From Pholiota molesta (Eukaryota; Basidiomycota; Agaricomycetes; Agaricales; Strophariaceae), in contig JACGCK010000227.1 in the NCBI GenBank assembly GCA_014925825.1, positions 1 to 64,000 of the forward strand: a stretch of DNA of 64,000 nucleotides, given 5' to 3'. The translations under genes were made by a program, and so were the position numbers. The first letter of the stretch is position 1. Every line of letters starts with the position of its first letter. Shown here one piece after another: positions 1 to 13,639 of the stretch. The notes under the pieces are model-generated. The model was not told where the DNA came from and did not search any database. It saw nothing but the letters and a program-made list of their open reading frames with translations.

Positions 1-50
1 ATGATCATCTCGCTAGCAAATGTGCCCCGAGATCGCACATTAGAATGTGT

Positions 51-58
51 ATATATAG
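51..58 (+). promoter_or_regulatory. TATA-like element upstream of the lipase gene
   Basis: An ATATATAG sequence lies 80-87 bases before the lipase start codon at 138, a sensible distance for a core promoter in a filamentous fungus. No other promoter element is obvious in the 137 bases available. Assignment rests on position and sequence only. Confidence 0.4.
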
Positions 59-137
59 GCCAGAAGTGAGATGAGAGAGAATTCTGGATAGTGCTCTATC
101 ACCCCTTCTCGTAAGTTGGTAGTACCTTGGTCGGAAG

Positions 138-1621
138 ATGTTTTCGAAGTGTGCCATCTTTTTTGCGGTCCTCTACGCCTTAACCGCCGTTAACGCCGCA
201 CCGGCGCTTGTCGAGCTATCAGAGCGGCAATCCATTACGGCCCTGACTACTGCGCAGATTAGCGCCTTTCGACCATTCTCGCACTTTGCAAGCACTGCGT
301 ACTGTTCACCGAGTACCACAATCAACTGGAGCTGTGGAGGTCAGTATCATCGTCATTTAATTGACCAATGTAGATGTTGGTTTGGCTTACATCCGGTTTC
401 CACCTTATAGCCAACTGTAACGCCAATTCAGACTTCATACCCACTGCGTCCGGAGGAGATGGATCGGACATCCAGTTTTGTAAGTTCGGAGTTTGCCATT
501 TATGAGACAAACCTACTTACTTTCGCAGGGTACGTTGGCTTCTCGCCGTCGCAGAACACGGTCATCGTTGCACATCAAGGACCGATATCTTGCAGATGTA
601 AGTGGCCTTTATCCAAACACCAACTCAACACCAATCACTGATATCCGCTACAGCGCGGCCGATCTTACTGACGTTGATGTCATTTTGGAATCCTTGAACC
701 CTTCCTTATTCCCGGGGGTCAGCTCCTCTGTCAAGACACATAGTGGATTTGCCAATGAGCAAGCCAAGTATGTGATTCCGGTGCTATCTATCTGTCAGTA
801 GATTGCTGATATTAATATAATATCTATTCTAGGACTGCTGCAACGATCCTCTCTGCCGTTCAGACCACCATCAGGACCCATTCCGCAACTGTAGTGACAA
901 TTGTCGGACATTCTCTCGGTGACTCGAAATATTTACTTCAAATCTATCATCCAAGACTTACTCCGAATTAGGTGCTGCCATTGCTCTGCTTGATGGAGTC
1001 TATCTGCCTCTGCACATTAGCGGCGTCCGCTTCAGAGTCATCGGCTATGGTTTGCCCAGAGTACGCAGTTACACCATCATCCTCCACTCACCTGTAACCT
1101 GTAACTCATTCATCGTTGCTTATTTCCTTTCATCGTTCATTGTTATTAGGTCGGAAACCAAGCCTTCGCAGACTACGTCGATGTTCACCTTGCTCTCACA
1201 CACGTCAACAACAAGTGCGTCCCCACTCCAACGCTCTAATGAAATCAGCACTGAATCATTCTTGATCGTAATTAGAGAGGATACCATCCCCATCGTTCCA
1301 GGTGAGCGACACCGTTATTTTTATCGCGCACTCAGTTCCAAGGATAGCTTTGTCTGTCAATGATGGCCTCATTCTATTCTAGGCCGCTTCCTGGGATACC
1401 ACCACCCCTCAGGCGAGGTGCACATCATGGATAGCGGCTCGTGGGTCTCCTGCCCAGGTCTGCATGTCTTTATATTTCTTCCTTCTGATGCCGTTTCCGA
1501 ATTTTATTCAGGTCAAGACAACCCGAGCACGGAATGCATTGTCGGTGATGTGCCCAACATTCTAGTGGGCAATGAAAGCGACCACGATGGTCCCTACGAT
1601 GGCGTCAAGATGGGCTGTTGA
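138..1621 (+). CDS. secreted class 3 (alpha/beta hydrolase) lipase, one apparent frame break
   Basis: Predicted secreted triacylglycerol lipase of the fungal class 3 family. The protein opens with a hydrophobic signal peptide (about residues 1-20, ending VNA-AP). At least seven introns can be placed by GT..AG and frame, for example 408-like ends at ...CACCTTATAG and the pair joining TTTT to GGTACG to give WYVGF. The nucleophile elbow GHSLG is split by an intron (exon joint after 918). The segment NNKEDTIPIVP carries the likely catalytic Asp, and the C-terminal DHDGPYDGVKMGC carries the likely catalytic His. The gene ends with TGA at 1619-1621. At 579-583 the expected His-Gln-Gly-Thr-Asp reading is one base short (CAAGGACCGAT), so the frame changes there and then continues cleanly through the next splice site. 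It is either a single-base sequencing deletion or a recent inactivation. Confidence 0.85.
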
Positions 1622-2835
1622 TGTTATCGCCTATAGTAGTCAATGTTGCAGGCTGTATTGGTTATTTAAACCACCGTGCCTGACACCTGTATGGAGACGT
1701 CTAAAAACGAAAGTAGAGTTGGCCGTTACCTTCAAATCACCTGTTAGAATACAGAAGTACAGCGGAAAATGCCAAAGAACAAAAATGTATGGTAGAACAG
1801 AGAAGTCTAGACCCCTGGCAAGTGTAGATGTTACCTGTGCCTTCCACCAGTATTAAGAGCTCGCTATAGCCCAGTCAGCAGCATTGAACAGATATCTCAT
1901 TGAATAGATATCTTCAACAAGATGTACTTATCCACGCGTGATCTTCGATATCAGATCAAATCCGAACATGAAAGCGTTTACAGTTAAATTACGAACCACC
2001 ACAAAGGTACCAACACCGCATCATCTTCCATACACCCAAGTCGTTGAACCAACTGACCCGCAAATATCGCATCTAGCCTTACAAGCCCGTGAGTGCAGAA
2101 GCAGCACGGTGTGAGTAGATGTGAGTACTTCCACCCAGGGCCTAAAACACCGGGACGGCTTCTGTGCCTGAGAGCGAAACGCACCCAAAAACCCAGGCCG
2201 TGGGGGTGGTTGCACCTCTACCGCCCGCGGACCTCGCTGTCTCCCGCGACATAATGAGGGGAAAACCAATTTGAATCAAGGTCGAGACGCCAGGTCACGT
2301 TCACCCCTCAGCCAGCCGTGGGTGTGCGAGGGCGCGCGCACTTGGCTGAGAACACACGCACGTCAAAGCGGCGTTCTTGTGACGGCTTCTCGTTGTAATA
2401 TACCAAAGCGGCGGGTGGATCTGTCGCCTACAGGAAGCTGCGATGATCAGTTGACTGGCGGTGCCGAGCGCGAGTGTGTGGGTTCGGATGCCTTTCGCGG
2501 CGTGCTGAATGTGGGCGGCGGCGCGCCGCGCTGTGTCGAAGCGCGTTCTGTGGCAGGCCTGAGAGCGAGCGCGGCGAACAGAATAGGCAGGATTAGGCAG
2601 GAAGGGAAGAGAGTTATCTCATTCTATTTTGTGCGTGAGTGCGCGTAGATCTGGATTCAGACTTGACATTCGGCCGATTGAGAAGAGGCAGACCATGCAT
2701 CCAGTTCACATCTGGGCATGCGAAAGAGAAAATAACAAGACAAACATTTGAAGCTCATATTCGACCGCACGTTCAGAGAGAGCAGCGACTGCAATGTCGA
2801 GCGGAAATTCATGACGGAGCCAAAGGAATATATAT
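1622..2835. other. intergenic region, lipase 3' flank to methyltransferase 3' end
   Basis: About 1.2 kb between two convergent genes. Short open frames exist on both strands but none shows a family resemblance, codon structure or splice pattern I can support. It becomes GC-rich and CpG-rich around 2,200-2,640. Nothing further recognised. Confidence 0.5.
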
Positions 2836-4119
2836 TCAATTGACCCAACCTATTTTAAACAATCTATAAGCGCCTTCATCAGCCCTACCTACGCTGCCCT
2901 GTCTCCCAACCTCTTCCCGATGCAGAATGGCTAGCTGCATTTGGCCAACGCTTCCTTGAATCACAGAACGGCGAGGAAAGAGCGCATCGACGGTGTCGCT
3001 CATGCCTTCGTGCCGTCCAGTCGTGCGGACCGGGATGATGAGCCAGAACACGCCGCCATCACCGCTGCCGCCGTTGCAGTCGGTGGCCGGTCCTGGGCGG
3101 GACAGAAGCCGCTCGACGCATTGCTTAATCCACTTCGCGTGCGATGGGTGGTAGATGACGTCTGCGGCCAGAATAATGTCGAATGGCCTGTCGAACGGCG
3201 GCGCATCGTAGCTCGGATGTTCCCAATCCAAGGGGGTCACAGTGATAGGCGCCCGAGGAAATTGCGAGCTCGGAAAATTGGTCTTCACGTTCTCTGTGAG
3301 GTTTTCCAGGACGTCGGGATGATAGTCCGTCGCGACGATTTCTACAGGCGATGGCTGCAGGATTTTGGACGCTACGATGCTGAGCATACCCGTTCCAGCG
3401 CCAAGTTCCAGAATTCGCAATGTCTCATCCCCGCTTCGCGGAGTCAGAGAGAACCAATCAGGTTCAAGGCACATGCGATCTGCGAGAAGGATGGAACTAC
3501 CCCAACTCTGGAGGCCGACGGAGGTATGGTCGTCTTTAGAGAGCGGGGCATCATTGAGCTCAACGGCGACTATTTTTCTCGACGCTATTTCTGATCCATC
3601 ACGATCGGAGTGGATGGGGAATGAAAACGTTCTCGTAAGGGCCACATCTTCGTCGCCTTCGCTGCTTGTAAAAGCAGAAAGCAGCGAAGCGGCCTCTTCT
3701 AGGACGCCGGCGCGTACTTGGGCGTCCTCATCGGATTCCGAGGAGGCGATCCAGATATCCGAGCGCGTTATGAATCCCGTTAGCCATTTGATAGCAAACG
3801 CGCGCTCGAGGGGATCGGCTTGCAGGATTTCTAATTCGCTGTCGTAGGCGCAGTCGCTGTTATCCCCGTCTGCAAACGCATCCTCGTCCTCGTCTTCTTC
3901 TGCAGATGCGTATCCCGAGTCCGGAACGGATTTGTCATGGATGGAGTGGTGGATGCTGCGCTGCGGAATGGTAAATTTGGAGTCGAGGAGCGCCGACGGA
4001 GGTGCTGGTGGGAAGTAAAGATCGCGTAAGGTCTGGCACGCGTATTTAATGCGCTCAGCGGGGTGTGTAGATAAGCGTATGAGAGGCGGAAGTGTCGTTG
4101 TAGGAGCAGAAAGTCCCAT
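2836..4119 (-). CDS. family-16 type protein-lysine methyltransferase (seven-beta-strand)
   Basis: Intronless 427-residue protein. The C-terminal half is a Rossmann-like S-adenosylmethionine methyltransferase: motif I ELGAGTGMLS at residues 238-247, an acidic loop ATDYHPDVL at 263-271, LDWEHP at 297-302, and the post-II strand DIILAADVIYHP at 314-325. A tryptophan-containing SVGLQSWGSS lead-in (200-209) is typical of METTL21/FAM86/EFM-like enzymes, which methylate lysines on translation factors or chaperones. The N-terminal about 180 residues are less conserved and include an acidic, probably disordered stretch (74-92, rich in E and D). The substrate cannot be named from sequence. The start at 4119 is the first ATG of the open frame. 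It is divergently arranged with the RS-rich gene starting at 4827. No frame break was seen, unlike most neighbours. Confidence 0.85.
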   Translation of the reverse strand: MGLSAPTTTLPPLIRLSTHPAERIKYACQTLRDLYFPPAPPSALLDSKFTIPQRSIHHSIHDKSVPDSGYASAEEDEDEDAFADGDNSDCAYDSELEILQADPLERAFAIKWLTGFITRSDIWIASSESDEDAQVRAGVLEEAASLLSAFTSSEGDEDVALTRTFSFPIHSDRDGSEIASRKIVAVELNDAPLSKDDHTSVGLQSWGSSILLADRMCLEPDWFSLTPRSGDETLRILELGAGTGMLSIVASKILQPSPVEIVATDYHPDVLENLTENVKTNFPSSQFPRAPITVTPLDWEHPSYDAPPFDRPFDIILAADVIYHPSHAKWIKQCVERLLSRPGPATDCNGGSGDGGVFWLIIPVRTTGRHEGMSDTVDALFPRRSVIQGSVGQMQLAILHREEVGRQGSVGRADEGAYRLFKIGWVN

Positions 4120-4826
4120 CGTTTGTTCGTGGTCGTCCGGTGATGTCGAAATTAATTTGCGTTAAGAAAGGCGTATGGTAGCGCGGTGATGATAGTCAGT
4201 AACGGTCGGTCAGTAGTTGGTTGTCCTTCTAAAGTTCGTCTACTGGGGAAATCGAGAATTGGGTATCGTCTATGTGGTGTCTTTGATCCTCTATGTTTCT
4301 AGATAGGTCTATGAGATCGCAAGATAATTGATTGGCAAGAGGCTTTCGGTCCTCGAGCCTTAGAGCATAAGAACAGGCATCGTGAAAGTAGGAAGAGCGA
4401 GAGTGCAAAGCGCCAGCGAAAAAAAAAAGAGCAGAAAATGCTGCACGAGTCAGAGACGTAAAAAAGCACGTTCGTCCGATAATATACGGAAGCCACTGAC
4501 AAATACACCTAAATAAAGGCAGGTCCATCGCCAAAAAAGTAATAGAATCCATTAGAATGTAAGTGATCATTACAAGGGTTCGTTGAGCTGGAATCCTACG
4601 CGAGGAATTTGAGAGTCACAGAATTAGTCGCCCAAGAATACTGAATTAGCGCTCAGGTGGAGATTTGAATAGAAAGTCACGACCTGCTGAGAAAAAGTCG
4701 GCGCGAAGGGGGCAAGATCAATACCAATACCATTCAACAGCTGTCAACAACGCTTCTCGTGAACAGCGACGACGACCACGGAGCCCCGCACCAGCTTTCG
4801 CGAAACCAGCACAGCCAGAAATAACC
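4120..4826. promoter_or_regulatory. divergent promoter region with a dispersed repeat
   Basis: A 707-bp interval separates the start codons of the methyltransferase (-) and the RS-rich gene (+), so it should contain both promoters. It holds one copy of a roughly 85-bp dispersed repeat (4540-4622) that recurs inverted at 11405-11485. Short open frames at 4229-4570 (-) look like chance. Confidence 0.5.
4540..4622 (+). repeat. dispersed repeat copy 1 (inverted partner at 11405-11485)
   Basis: The block contains CATTACAAGGGTTCG, GAGCTGGAATCCTACG and CGAGGAATTTGAGAG. The reverse complement of 11405-11485 aligns along its whole length with scattered substitutions and a few small gaps (my estimate by eye is about 80 percent identity). 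Too short for any coding capacity. It may be a decayed MITE or a conserved promoter module. Confidence 0.7.
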
Positions 4827-6114
4827 ATGCCCTCACGTCGCTCGCGTTCCCGCTCGCGCTCACCCTCAAGACGCCGCTCAGAGTCGCCGGAGCGACGCGT
4901 GGACCTGCCCCGCGGCGCATCCCCGCTCAGCGAAGCGGACTATTTCCAAAGGAGCGACGAGTTCAGACTCTGGCTGAAGGACGAGAAGGGAAAGGTGCGT
5001 GGCGGCATGGCCAGTGCATGGAGTGGTCTCTGACCAGGTTGGTTAATTACCCACAGTACTTCGACAGCCTCTCGGGCGAGCGCGCGAGAAGGTGAGTTGA
5101 CCAAGCACCTCACATGCTATAATCTAATTGTAAACCAGTTATTTCCGTAAATTCATCAAGGTATGGCTACCCCCTTCCTTCTGCCAGACAATCTACGGAA
5201 TTTGAACGGCCCACACGCCACCCAGGCATGGAACAGAGGGAAACTTCCACGTAAGTTCTATCATCGCCGTCCCATCCTCATGCCACCCCAACAGAAGACC
5301 CTGATGGACGTGCTTTACATAGATTCATACTACGCCGGCATAGAGCCAGGCTCGATACCGGCCACGACAAACACCGCGTACAAATGGTCCTTTGCTGCGA
5401 AGAAGACGCGCACGGATGACGACGCCCTGCGCGCCGCCCGCGAGGAGGTCTCAGCCGCGACATATGGGCATGGCGCGGGCCCCAGCAGCAGCAGCAGCAG
5501 TGCCGCAGCACGCGCCAGCGGCTCTGGCCGAATACAGGGCCCCGCGATGCCCTCCCCTGCCGACCTCACACTCGCACGCGAGCTGACGCAGGAGCAGCGT
5601 GACGCGGAGCGCGCGTTCAAAAGAAAGCGGGATAAACTGGAAGCGCGCGACAGAATTGAGGACATGGTAGGCCCGAAGCCGCTCGGCAGGGAAGCGATGC
5701 TCGAAAAGAAGCGGGCCAAGCGCGAGGGCGACCGCACCTTCCGCGAGCGGGGAGATGACGGGCTGGAGCTCGACGAGTCCACCCTGATGGGCGGGGGCGA
5801 TAGTTTCAGAGAACAGTGCGTGCATGTGCTATGCATCATCATGCCCTCTATTTTTGTAATTAACCGCCATCCCCAATTACGCTCGCTATTTCCAGACTGG
5901 CGCGAAGAGAGATGAGCAAGTCACGCTTCAGTCAAAAGACAGAAGAGAAACAGAACGTCATGCGTGAGAGGTCGACTGCGTTCAAGGAAAAAGAAAAGGT
6001 GGGGTCATTCGTCATTCCTTGGTATCGGAGCGTCTCCCAACTACTCCATTTTTCTCCCACACGCAGGCTACCATGGATATGTTCCAGCAACTAGCAAAGC
6101 AGCGATTTGGCTAA
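4827..6114 (+). CDS. small RS-rich nuclear protein of a conserved eukaryotic family (UPF0396-like)
   Basis: Seven exons can be joined without any frame break: 4827-4994, 5057-5091, 5139-5160, 5226-5250, 5323-5815, 5896-5998 and 6067-6114. The N-terminus is an arginine-serine repeat (RRSRSRSRSPSRRR) as in splicing-associated proteins. It is followed by the family core SDEFRLWLKDEKGK, YFDSL, YFRKFIK, AWNRGKLP and YYAGIEP, then a lysine-, arginine- and glutamate-rich region, ending in MDMFQQLAKQRFG. The short alternating exons encode the conserved core. An in-frame upstream ATG at 4665 would add 54 unconserved residues. I chose 4827 because its context is better and the RS tract starts there. 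A role in nuclear RNA processing is plausible from composition, but the molecular function is unknown and the family name is from memory. Confidence 0.8.
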
Positions 6115-6634
6115 GTAAGCACCTGATGTCCCAATTTTTCAAAATCCGCTCCGTCCTATTCGTTACTTAGAAGTTAGTGCCTTTTCGTTAGTGCCTTGTA
6201 CGTTAGCATGTATGTTCTCCTTTCGTATTTCCGATAATGAAGAAGTTTTGCTATGCTGGGCCTAATTAAGTTCATTTCCGATTTATTAGCGTCTGACTTA
6301 TGTACGGCGCAACTATAGTACAGTAATAAATAGTACAAACGGCATGCATGCATCAGCTTTTTGCCACTGAGAAAAGAGAAGACGTGAATTCATGATGACG
6401 ATGTGATGTGGATGTGATGAGGAGGAGGTGCGCAGCAGTATGTAACCGCAAGAAAATCGAAAAAAAATGCAGTGTCCCAAAAGCAAATGGCAGCCAATGC
6501 AAATAAGCCTCGAGTGGAGTGGCGCTATAATCTAGATAGAGAGCAAATACACAGCCTGGTCAGCGTCATGGGCATCGTAGCCAAAACAAAAACCACCCTT
6601 ACCTAGTCATAGCCCAAGTAATAAGAAGAAAAAA
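6115..6634. other. convergent intergenic region
   Basis: 520 bp between two convergent genes, with AT-rich tracts expected of 3' untranslated regions and poly(A) sites (for example AATAAATAG near 6324). No gene seen. Confidence 0.5.
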
Positions 6635-7185
6635 TCACGAGCGGGAGGAGCTCCTCCGTGATGAGAATTTCGGCAGGGCCCACTTGAACGCCGTCGTGGG
6701 GGGTGGACCCCAAGCCTGGTCCTCCTCATCAATCATCTCGACCTGCAGACCGGAGAGTTCAGTCAGCACCGCGTACAACAGCCCACAACCCACCCCGCAG
6801 AGCCAGAGTAACGTCAGGGCCCCACGGGAGGGGGCAGAAAATAGACGCACCAGGGCATCGTCGTATTTAGGAAGCGTCTTCGCATGCGCGCCGGATATAG
6901 GCAGGTCGACGCTGAGCTGGGAAAAGAAAGCATCAAAGGTTAATAAGGGTGGCGCTCGCGGTAAATTGCAGCGGGTGGACGCACTAGAGTGCTGGTATCT
7001 GAGCTGAAGCTCATGCGACCGTCGTATAGCGCGGACGTGTGCTTCTTTGAGCGCGACTAGAGAAGAAAAGAGAGCGGCCGTGTGAGCGAGCGCGCATGGG
7101 CACGGGCTGGAAGGAAGGCCGAACGTACAGAGGATTTGAACGATTTTGGTGATGAGAACATCTGAATAAAATTCGGCGTGAGCAT
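6635..7185 (-). CDS. small single-pass membrane protein, unknown function
   Basis: Three exons join in phase 0: 7129-7185, 6985-7056 and 6635-6916, with donors GTACGT and GTGCGT and acceptors TCTAG and CCCAG. The product is 136 residues. The N-terminal half is serine- and lysine-rich with no signal peptide. One hydrophobic helix (about residues 76-97, ALTLLWLCGVGCGLLYAVL) precedes an acidic EMIDEEDQAWGPPP and a basic tail. Such a topology fits a tail-region-anchored organelle or ER membrane protein. I do not recognise the family. The ATG at 7185 was chosen because it is the first in the frame that leads into exon 2, but an additional upstream exon cannot be excluded. Confidence 0.55.
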
Positions 7186-8601
7186 AGCCGAGATATAGAC
7201 GAGACGTCGCGAAGACACTGGACGCACTGTGTTAATGGGATGCTGGGGGTGGGTGTTGTGCGTTGAAGGTATGGGGGATAATGCAATACACAGCGACGTA
7301 GCGATGCGGTGATAGTGGTGTGAGGTTTTATAAAGCGTTCGCCAAGTAAAGCTGGGAAATATCAAGTCGAAGCCACCGGAGGGGAAGGACAAGATGGACT
7401 TCCAGGGAAGCGCGCAGCTGCTATAAGTACCCAAAAAGCCACAAGCCAAGACGGACCGGCACATACTGCCAACGAAAAAAGTTATGTACAGTAACATATC
7501 ACATTCCCCGATTCCATTCATCCAGTCCATCCGCATCTACCCAACATACGGCATGCACCTATAAATAAAGATAAAACGATGAGGACACCCGCCAACGCCA
7601 AAATCCAGATTGGCGATTTCGGCCAAGCCCTTCAACTGGCAGAACGCGGACATACCTAGGTCGGGCGAAAGTTAAAAATGTGCGCACCGGCCACATGCGC
7701 CATGGATGATGCTGGCATGGCCCAGCTATCTCAGCGTAGCCCAGCCTCCGCGCGGCGAATGGAAGAAACCTGTCAGCGCGCACCCACTCTGGCTGAGGCT
7801 CGCGCGGCGTGAGTGCGCTATTCTTGCCAAAACGCATATGGGGCGGGAAAAGGTCAGCAGTTCCTGGGCTCCTTCCTGGGTCCCCATCCCAGATCTAGCA
7901 TCTAGCTCCGTGGAAATCAACACAATCAAACGCTTTCCTCCTGCCATTGCGGGGGGAGGGCAGCGGCGGTAGCGCTAAATATAGCCCAGCCCAGACTCCC
8001 CATGCGGGTAAGGCCACCACTCAAGCCCGTCACAGGTGGGTAAGTCCTACCACAAGAGCATTAATCCTACAATAAGAATTTAGAACCTCTTGTTTAAAAC
8101 AGGACCACGGCACACCACCCCGACCTTCCCGGGAACATTGTCGGACCTCGCGCACAGAATAGCGTGATTAGAAAGATGAAGCAGGGCATGGATTCTGACA
8201 CGGAAGGAGGAAGGAGCATGACGACACCTGGGCCCGTGGCTTCGGATTAGGATATCCCGTACCCCACCATATGACCAAGATACACAGATAAGTAACGAAC
8301 GACACCTGACCCACTTACATATAGCGCCTGGGTATCTATAAGCACGACAGAAAAGAGACGTGTGCCCGTGGGCGGCGCCTATTTTTAGGCGTCCTCAGCG
8401 GCGGCACCAGCCATTGTCAAGCCACAGGGCCTATTCTTAGAGACGCATAAATGGGGGCACGCGGCGGCACTGATTTACAAGGTTTGAGAGTTGAACATTC
8501 GTGACCCGCGATTCAACCGTAGTTGTTGCATTTGTATGGATTCGAAGCGGAAAACGACACGTAGCAGATACTCGATGGACGATTGCGCGAGGAAGCCCTG
8601 C
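7186..8601. other. intergenic region upstream of the small membrane protein
   Basis: About 1.4 kb. An open frame at 7559-7837 (-) is GC-rich but has no recognisable motif, and I could not splice it to neighbours. It may be a chance frame or an unrecognised short gene. The stretch 8041-8600 shows no coding signal. Confidence 0.4.
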
Positions 8602-8842
8602 GTCTATCGAGGCGCCGCATTGAGAAGCAACGCCTGAATTAAAACATCTGCGCGTCGCCGATCAGCACCGGTTCGTAGCCATGAGGAGACATGAAGCTGA
8701 CAGGCAAGTTGTACGTACCTAAGATCACAAAATAGAAAGACGGCAACAGGAATACCAGCTAATACCAGACAGCGAAACAGAATGGACGAACAGAAAACAT
8801 GCTCCATTCAACTACTGCTCATCAGCTCATTCACTGCGCCAT
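8602..8842. repeat. tandem duplicate (outer copy) of the RVB2 3' end
   Basis: This block repeats 8860-9077 with a period of about 236-258 bp. Shared segments include AACATCTGCGCGTCGCCG, TACGTACCTAAGATCACAAAA, GCAACAGGAATAC and ACTGCTCATCAGCTCAT. The match runs into the last codons of RVB2 (the antisense of the C-terminal Val-Asp-Glu-Leu-Met), so the duplication covers the 3' end of the coding region and its flank. Small indels separate the copies. Confidence 0.85.
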
Positions 8843-9043
8843 TAGTCGGGGAGCACTGAGTCTATTGAGGCGCGGCATGGAGAAGCAATGTCTGAATTGA
8901 AAACATCTGCGCGTCGCCGGTTAGCACGGTTCGTAATCATGAGGAAATACGAGGCTGACAGACCAGCTGTACGTACCTAAGATCACAAAAAAGAAAAAAC
9001 AGCAACAGGAATACTCGACAGCAAAAGAAAAAAGATGCACCCT

Positions 9044-11371
<2,328 letters not shown>

Positions 11372-11404
11372 TCATTTGTAAAATTTTGCAAGCTTTCCAA
11401 AGAC

Positions 11405-11485
11405 TTGTAACTCTCAAATTCCTCGCGTAGAATTCCAGCTCTACAAACCCTTGTAATGAGATCACTTGCATCCCAATGGGTTTTA
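11405..11485 (-). repeat. dispersed repeat copy 2 (inverted relative to 4540-4622)
   Basis: Reverse complement reads CATTACAAGGGTTTG, GAGCTGGAATTCTACG, CGAGGAATTTGAGAG, matching copy 1. Both copies sit inside divergent promoter intervals. Confidence 0.7.
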
Positions 11486-11640
11486 TTCTAGAACTGCTTT
11501 GCGAACGTCAGAAGTGTTCCGAGCATTTTATGCAAATTTTATGGTATTTTATGACATTGTGATAGAGCATCTCTTACCCTACGTTTGCGACCATTGTATG
11601 GCATCTTAGCAGTACTTATAGGATTCTTTCACCTTGTAGA

Positions 11641-11733
11641 GGGCGCGTCGCGCAGAGTTTGGTTCGCGGGCAGTCGCCAAACAAAAAAGGGTTTCTACGG
11701 TGCTTTCCTATTCTGGCCAGACAAATTGCCCTC
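11641..11733 (+). repeat. direct duplicate of the MRPL2 leader, proximal copy
   Basis: Proximal partner of 11256-11345. It lies immediately before the start codon at 11734, so it is presumably transcribed as the 5' untranslated region. Confidence 0.7.
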
Positions 11734-12989
11734 ATGCTGTCCCGCCTGCGCGCCAGCGCGTCGCTGCTGCGGCCGTGTCTCGCGCCCACCGCACCGCCAG
11801 CGCCCAGAACATACGCCACGGCCATCTGGAAGAACAGCAAGGCCACGGAGGTCGCCTCCGCGCTCGCCCGCTCGCAGGCGCTCTACAAGACCTACAAGCC
11901 CGTCTCCCCGGGCATCCGCCACCTCCGCCGCCCGCTCAGCCCGCACCTCTTCGCGGGGCGCCCCCTGCGCTCGCTCACCGTCGCCAAGCGCAAGCACGGC
12001 GGCCGCAACGCCCACGGCGTCATCACCGTGCGCCACCAGGGCGGCGGCCACCGCCAGCGCATCCGCCGCATCGACTACAAGCGCCACGCGCCCGGCGTGC
12101 ACGACGTCGTGCGCATCGAGTACGACCCGAACCGCTCCGCGCACATCGCCCTGCTGTACAACCGCGACCCCGCCGCGGAGGCGGACGCCAAGTGGAGCTA
12201 CATCATCGCGACGGACGGGCTGAGGGCGGGGGACACGGTGCAGAGCTTCAAGCAGGGCATCCCGGAGGGCTTCCTGCCTGGGTTCGACACCCAGCCGAAG
12301 AAAGCAGAGCTCTCCCAACAACATGAAGGGGAAGAAGGCGAGTACGAAGAAGAGCAGTCCCGGCGCGACGCCGCCGCCGCCAAGGCCGCCGAAGCCTCCA
12401 ACCAGTCCCTCGCCCTCGGCCTCCTCCGCTCGCTCACCCTCAAGCCCGGCAACGTGCTCCCCCTGCACCTCATCCCCCGGGCACCGTCATCAACACCATC
12501 TCCCTCGTCCCCGACGGCCCGGGCATCCTGGTGCGCTCCGCGGGCACCTTCGGGCAGGTCATCGCCCACGAGGACGGCGGGCGCTACAGCCAGGTGCGGC
12601 TGCAGTCCGGCGAGGTGCGCAAGATCCTGCGCGACTGCTGCGCCACGATCGGCAAGGTCAGCAACCCGCTGTGGAAGAACCGCAATCTGGGCAAGGCGGG
12701 GCGGGCGCGCTGGCTCGGGATCAGGCCTACCGTGCGTGGTGTGGCGATGAACGCGTATGTTTTCTTTTCTGATTTCAATTCTCATATATTAATGTTTATG
12801 CACTAGAAATGACCATCCTCACGGAGGAGGTCGTGGAAAATCGAAATCGAACAAACATCCTGTCTCCATCTGGGGCTGGGGCACCAAGGGTACGAGGACG
12901 AGAAAACCGGGCCCAAGGGGCCCAAGAACAGCAACAAGATGGTCATCCGCGAGCGTCCTCGTGGAAAGGAAAAGCAAGGGCTGGCATAA
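11734..12989 (+). CDS. mitochondrial large-subunit ribosomal protein L2 (bL2m)
   Basis: Nuclear gene for bacterial-type L2 of the mitoribosome. The start [14 protein letters not shown] is an arginine-rich, acid-free mitochondrial targeting peptide. L2 blocks follow: [47 protein letters not shown], then the second half [20 protein letters not shown]-like [31 protein letters not shown], and after one intron (12755-12806) the catalytically important [12 protein letters not shown] and [10 protein letters not shown]. An acidic, glutamate-rich insert near residues 200-225 separates the halves. Two frame breaks are needed: a missing C in the C-run at 12474-12478 (before PGTVIN) and a missing C near 12909-12917 (GGCCCAAG), after which the tail reads [19 protein letters not shown] and stops at 12987. 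Both are in homopolymers. Confidence 0.92.
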
Positions 12990-13168
12990 TGTGGATGATT
13001 CGTTATGTTATATTGCTGTGACTATTCCCTGTTTTCACTACCCCCAGATCGTATATAAATCTTAATTTTCTTCATGTTGGGCTGTCGTAATTTCCATTTA
13101 CGTTGAATATCGGATAGTGCTGGAAGTGTGATATGACCTACGAAGTTCAATGATCCAAATCGCAAGCT

Positions 13169-13470
13169 CTACACCTCCTCTTCCTCCTCATCCTCATCCT
13201 CCTCATCCCCATCACCAACCTTCTTCAACTCCTTGCTCAGCTCAGCCTTGCCGACCACATCCCGCCACGCCGTCAGCTCATCCCCGACCTGATTCCGCGC
13301 CGCCTCCAACGAGCGCCGCAGCGCAGTGTAAAACGCGGTTCCACTAGCATCGCTTTCATTCGACGCCACCTCCACTGGGAATTCGTGTGTCTTGGAGGCG
13401 GAGAGGTCCCCGTGTGCGAGTGTACCGGGCGGCTTGAGGTCGTAGGTATTTTTATCGACTTGGTTGACAT
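13169..13470 (-). CDS. GON7-like EKC/KEOPS complex subunit
   Basis: Small acidic protein of about 100 residues. Readable core: NTYDLKPPGTLAHGDLSA, FPVEVASNES, ALRRSLEAARNQVGDELTAW, then a basic KELKK and the acidic tail GDGDEEDEDEEEEE. Length, the predicted central helix and the acid C-terminus fit fungal GON7, the small KEOPS subunit that supports tRNA t6A modification. The ATG at 13470 is out of frame with the core by one base (ATGTC-AACCAAG), which again suggests a missing nucleotide. An upstream exon is the alternative. Family assignment is tentative. The gene diverges from LTO1. Confidence 0.5.
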
Positions 13471-13639
13471 TTTAATCGTTTGCTCTGAGATGCGGAACTC
13501 AATAGTTAGTCGAGCAGAGGTTGTTGACTAATAGATGCAAACAAGGTTGATAAGATCCCGCGACCACGACTCTCAACCAGTCTCTTCATTCAAAGTTCAA
13601 AGTCTCTGTCTAAAAGTTCTCCAGGACCAATCCGCCTCA
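13471..13639. promoter_or_regulatory. short bidirectional promoter between the GON7-like gene and LTO1
   Basis: Only 169 bp separate the two divergent start codons, so the promoters must overlap. CT-rich tracts typical of fungal transcription start regions are present (13575-13620). Confidence 0.5.

Noticed and set aside
2941..3594. 217-codon plus-strand frame
   Set aside because: Antisense shadow of the methyltransferase gene.
7559..7837. Possible mitochondrial pyruvate carrier or other short gene on the minus strand
   Set aside because: None of the expected family motifs is present in any frame.
11695..12468. 257-codon minus-strand frame
   Set aside because: Antisense shadow of the mitochondrial L2 gene; low-complexity Ala/Gly/Val/Arg content.
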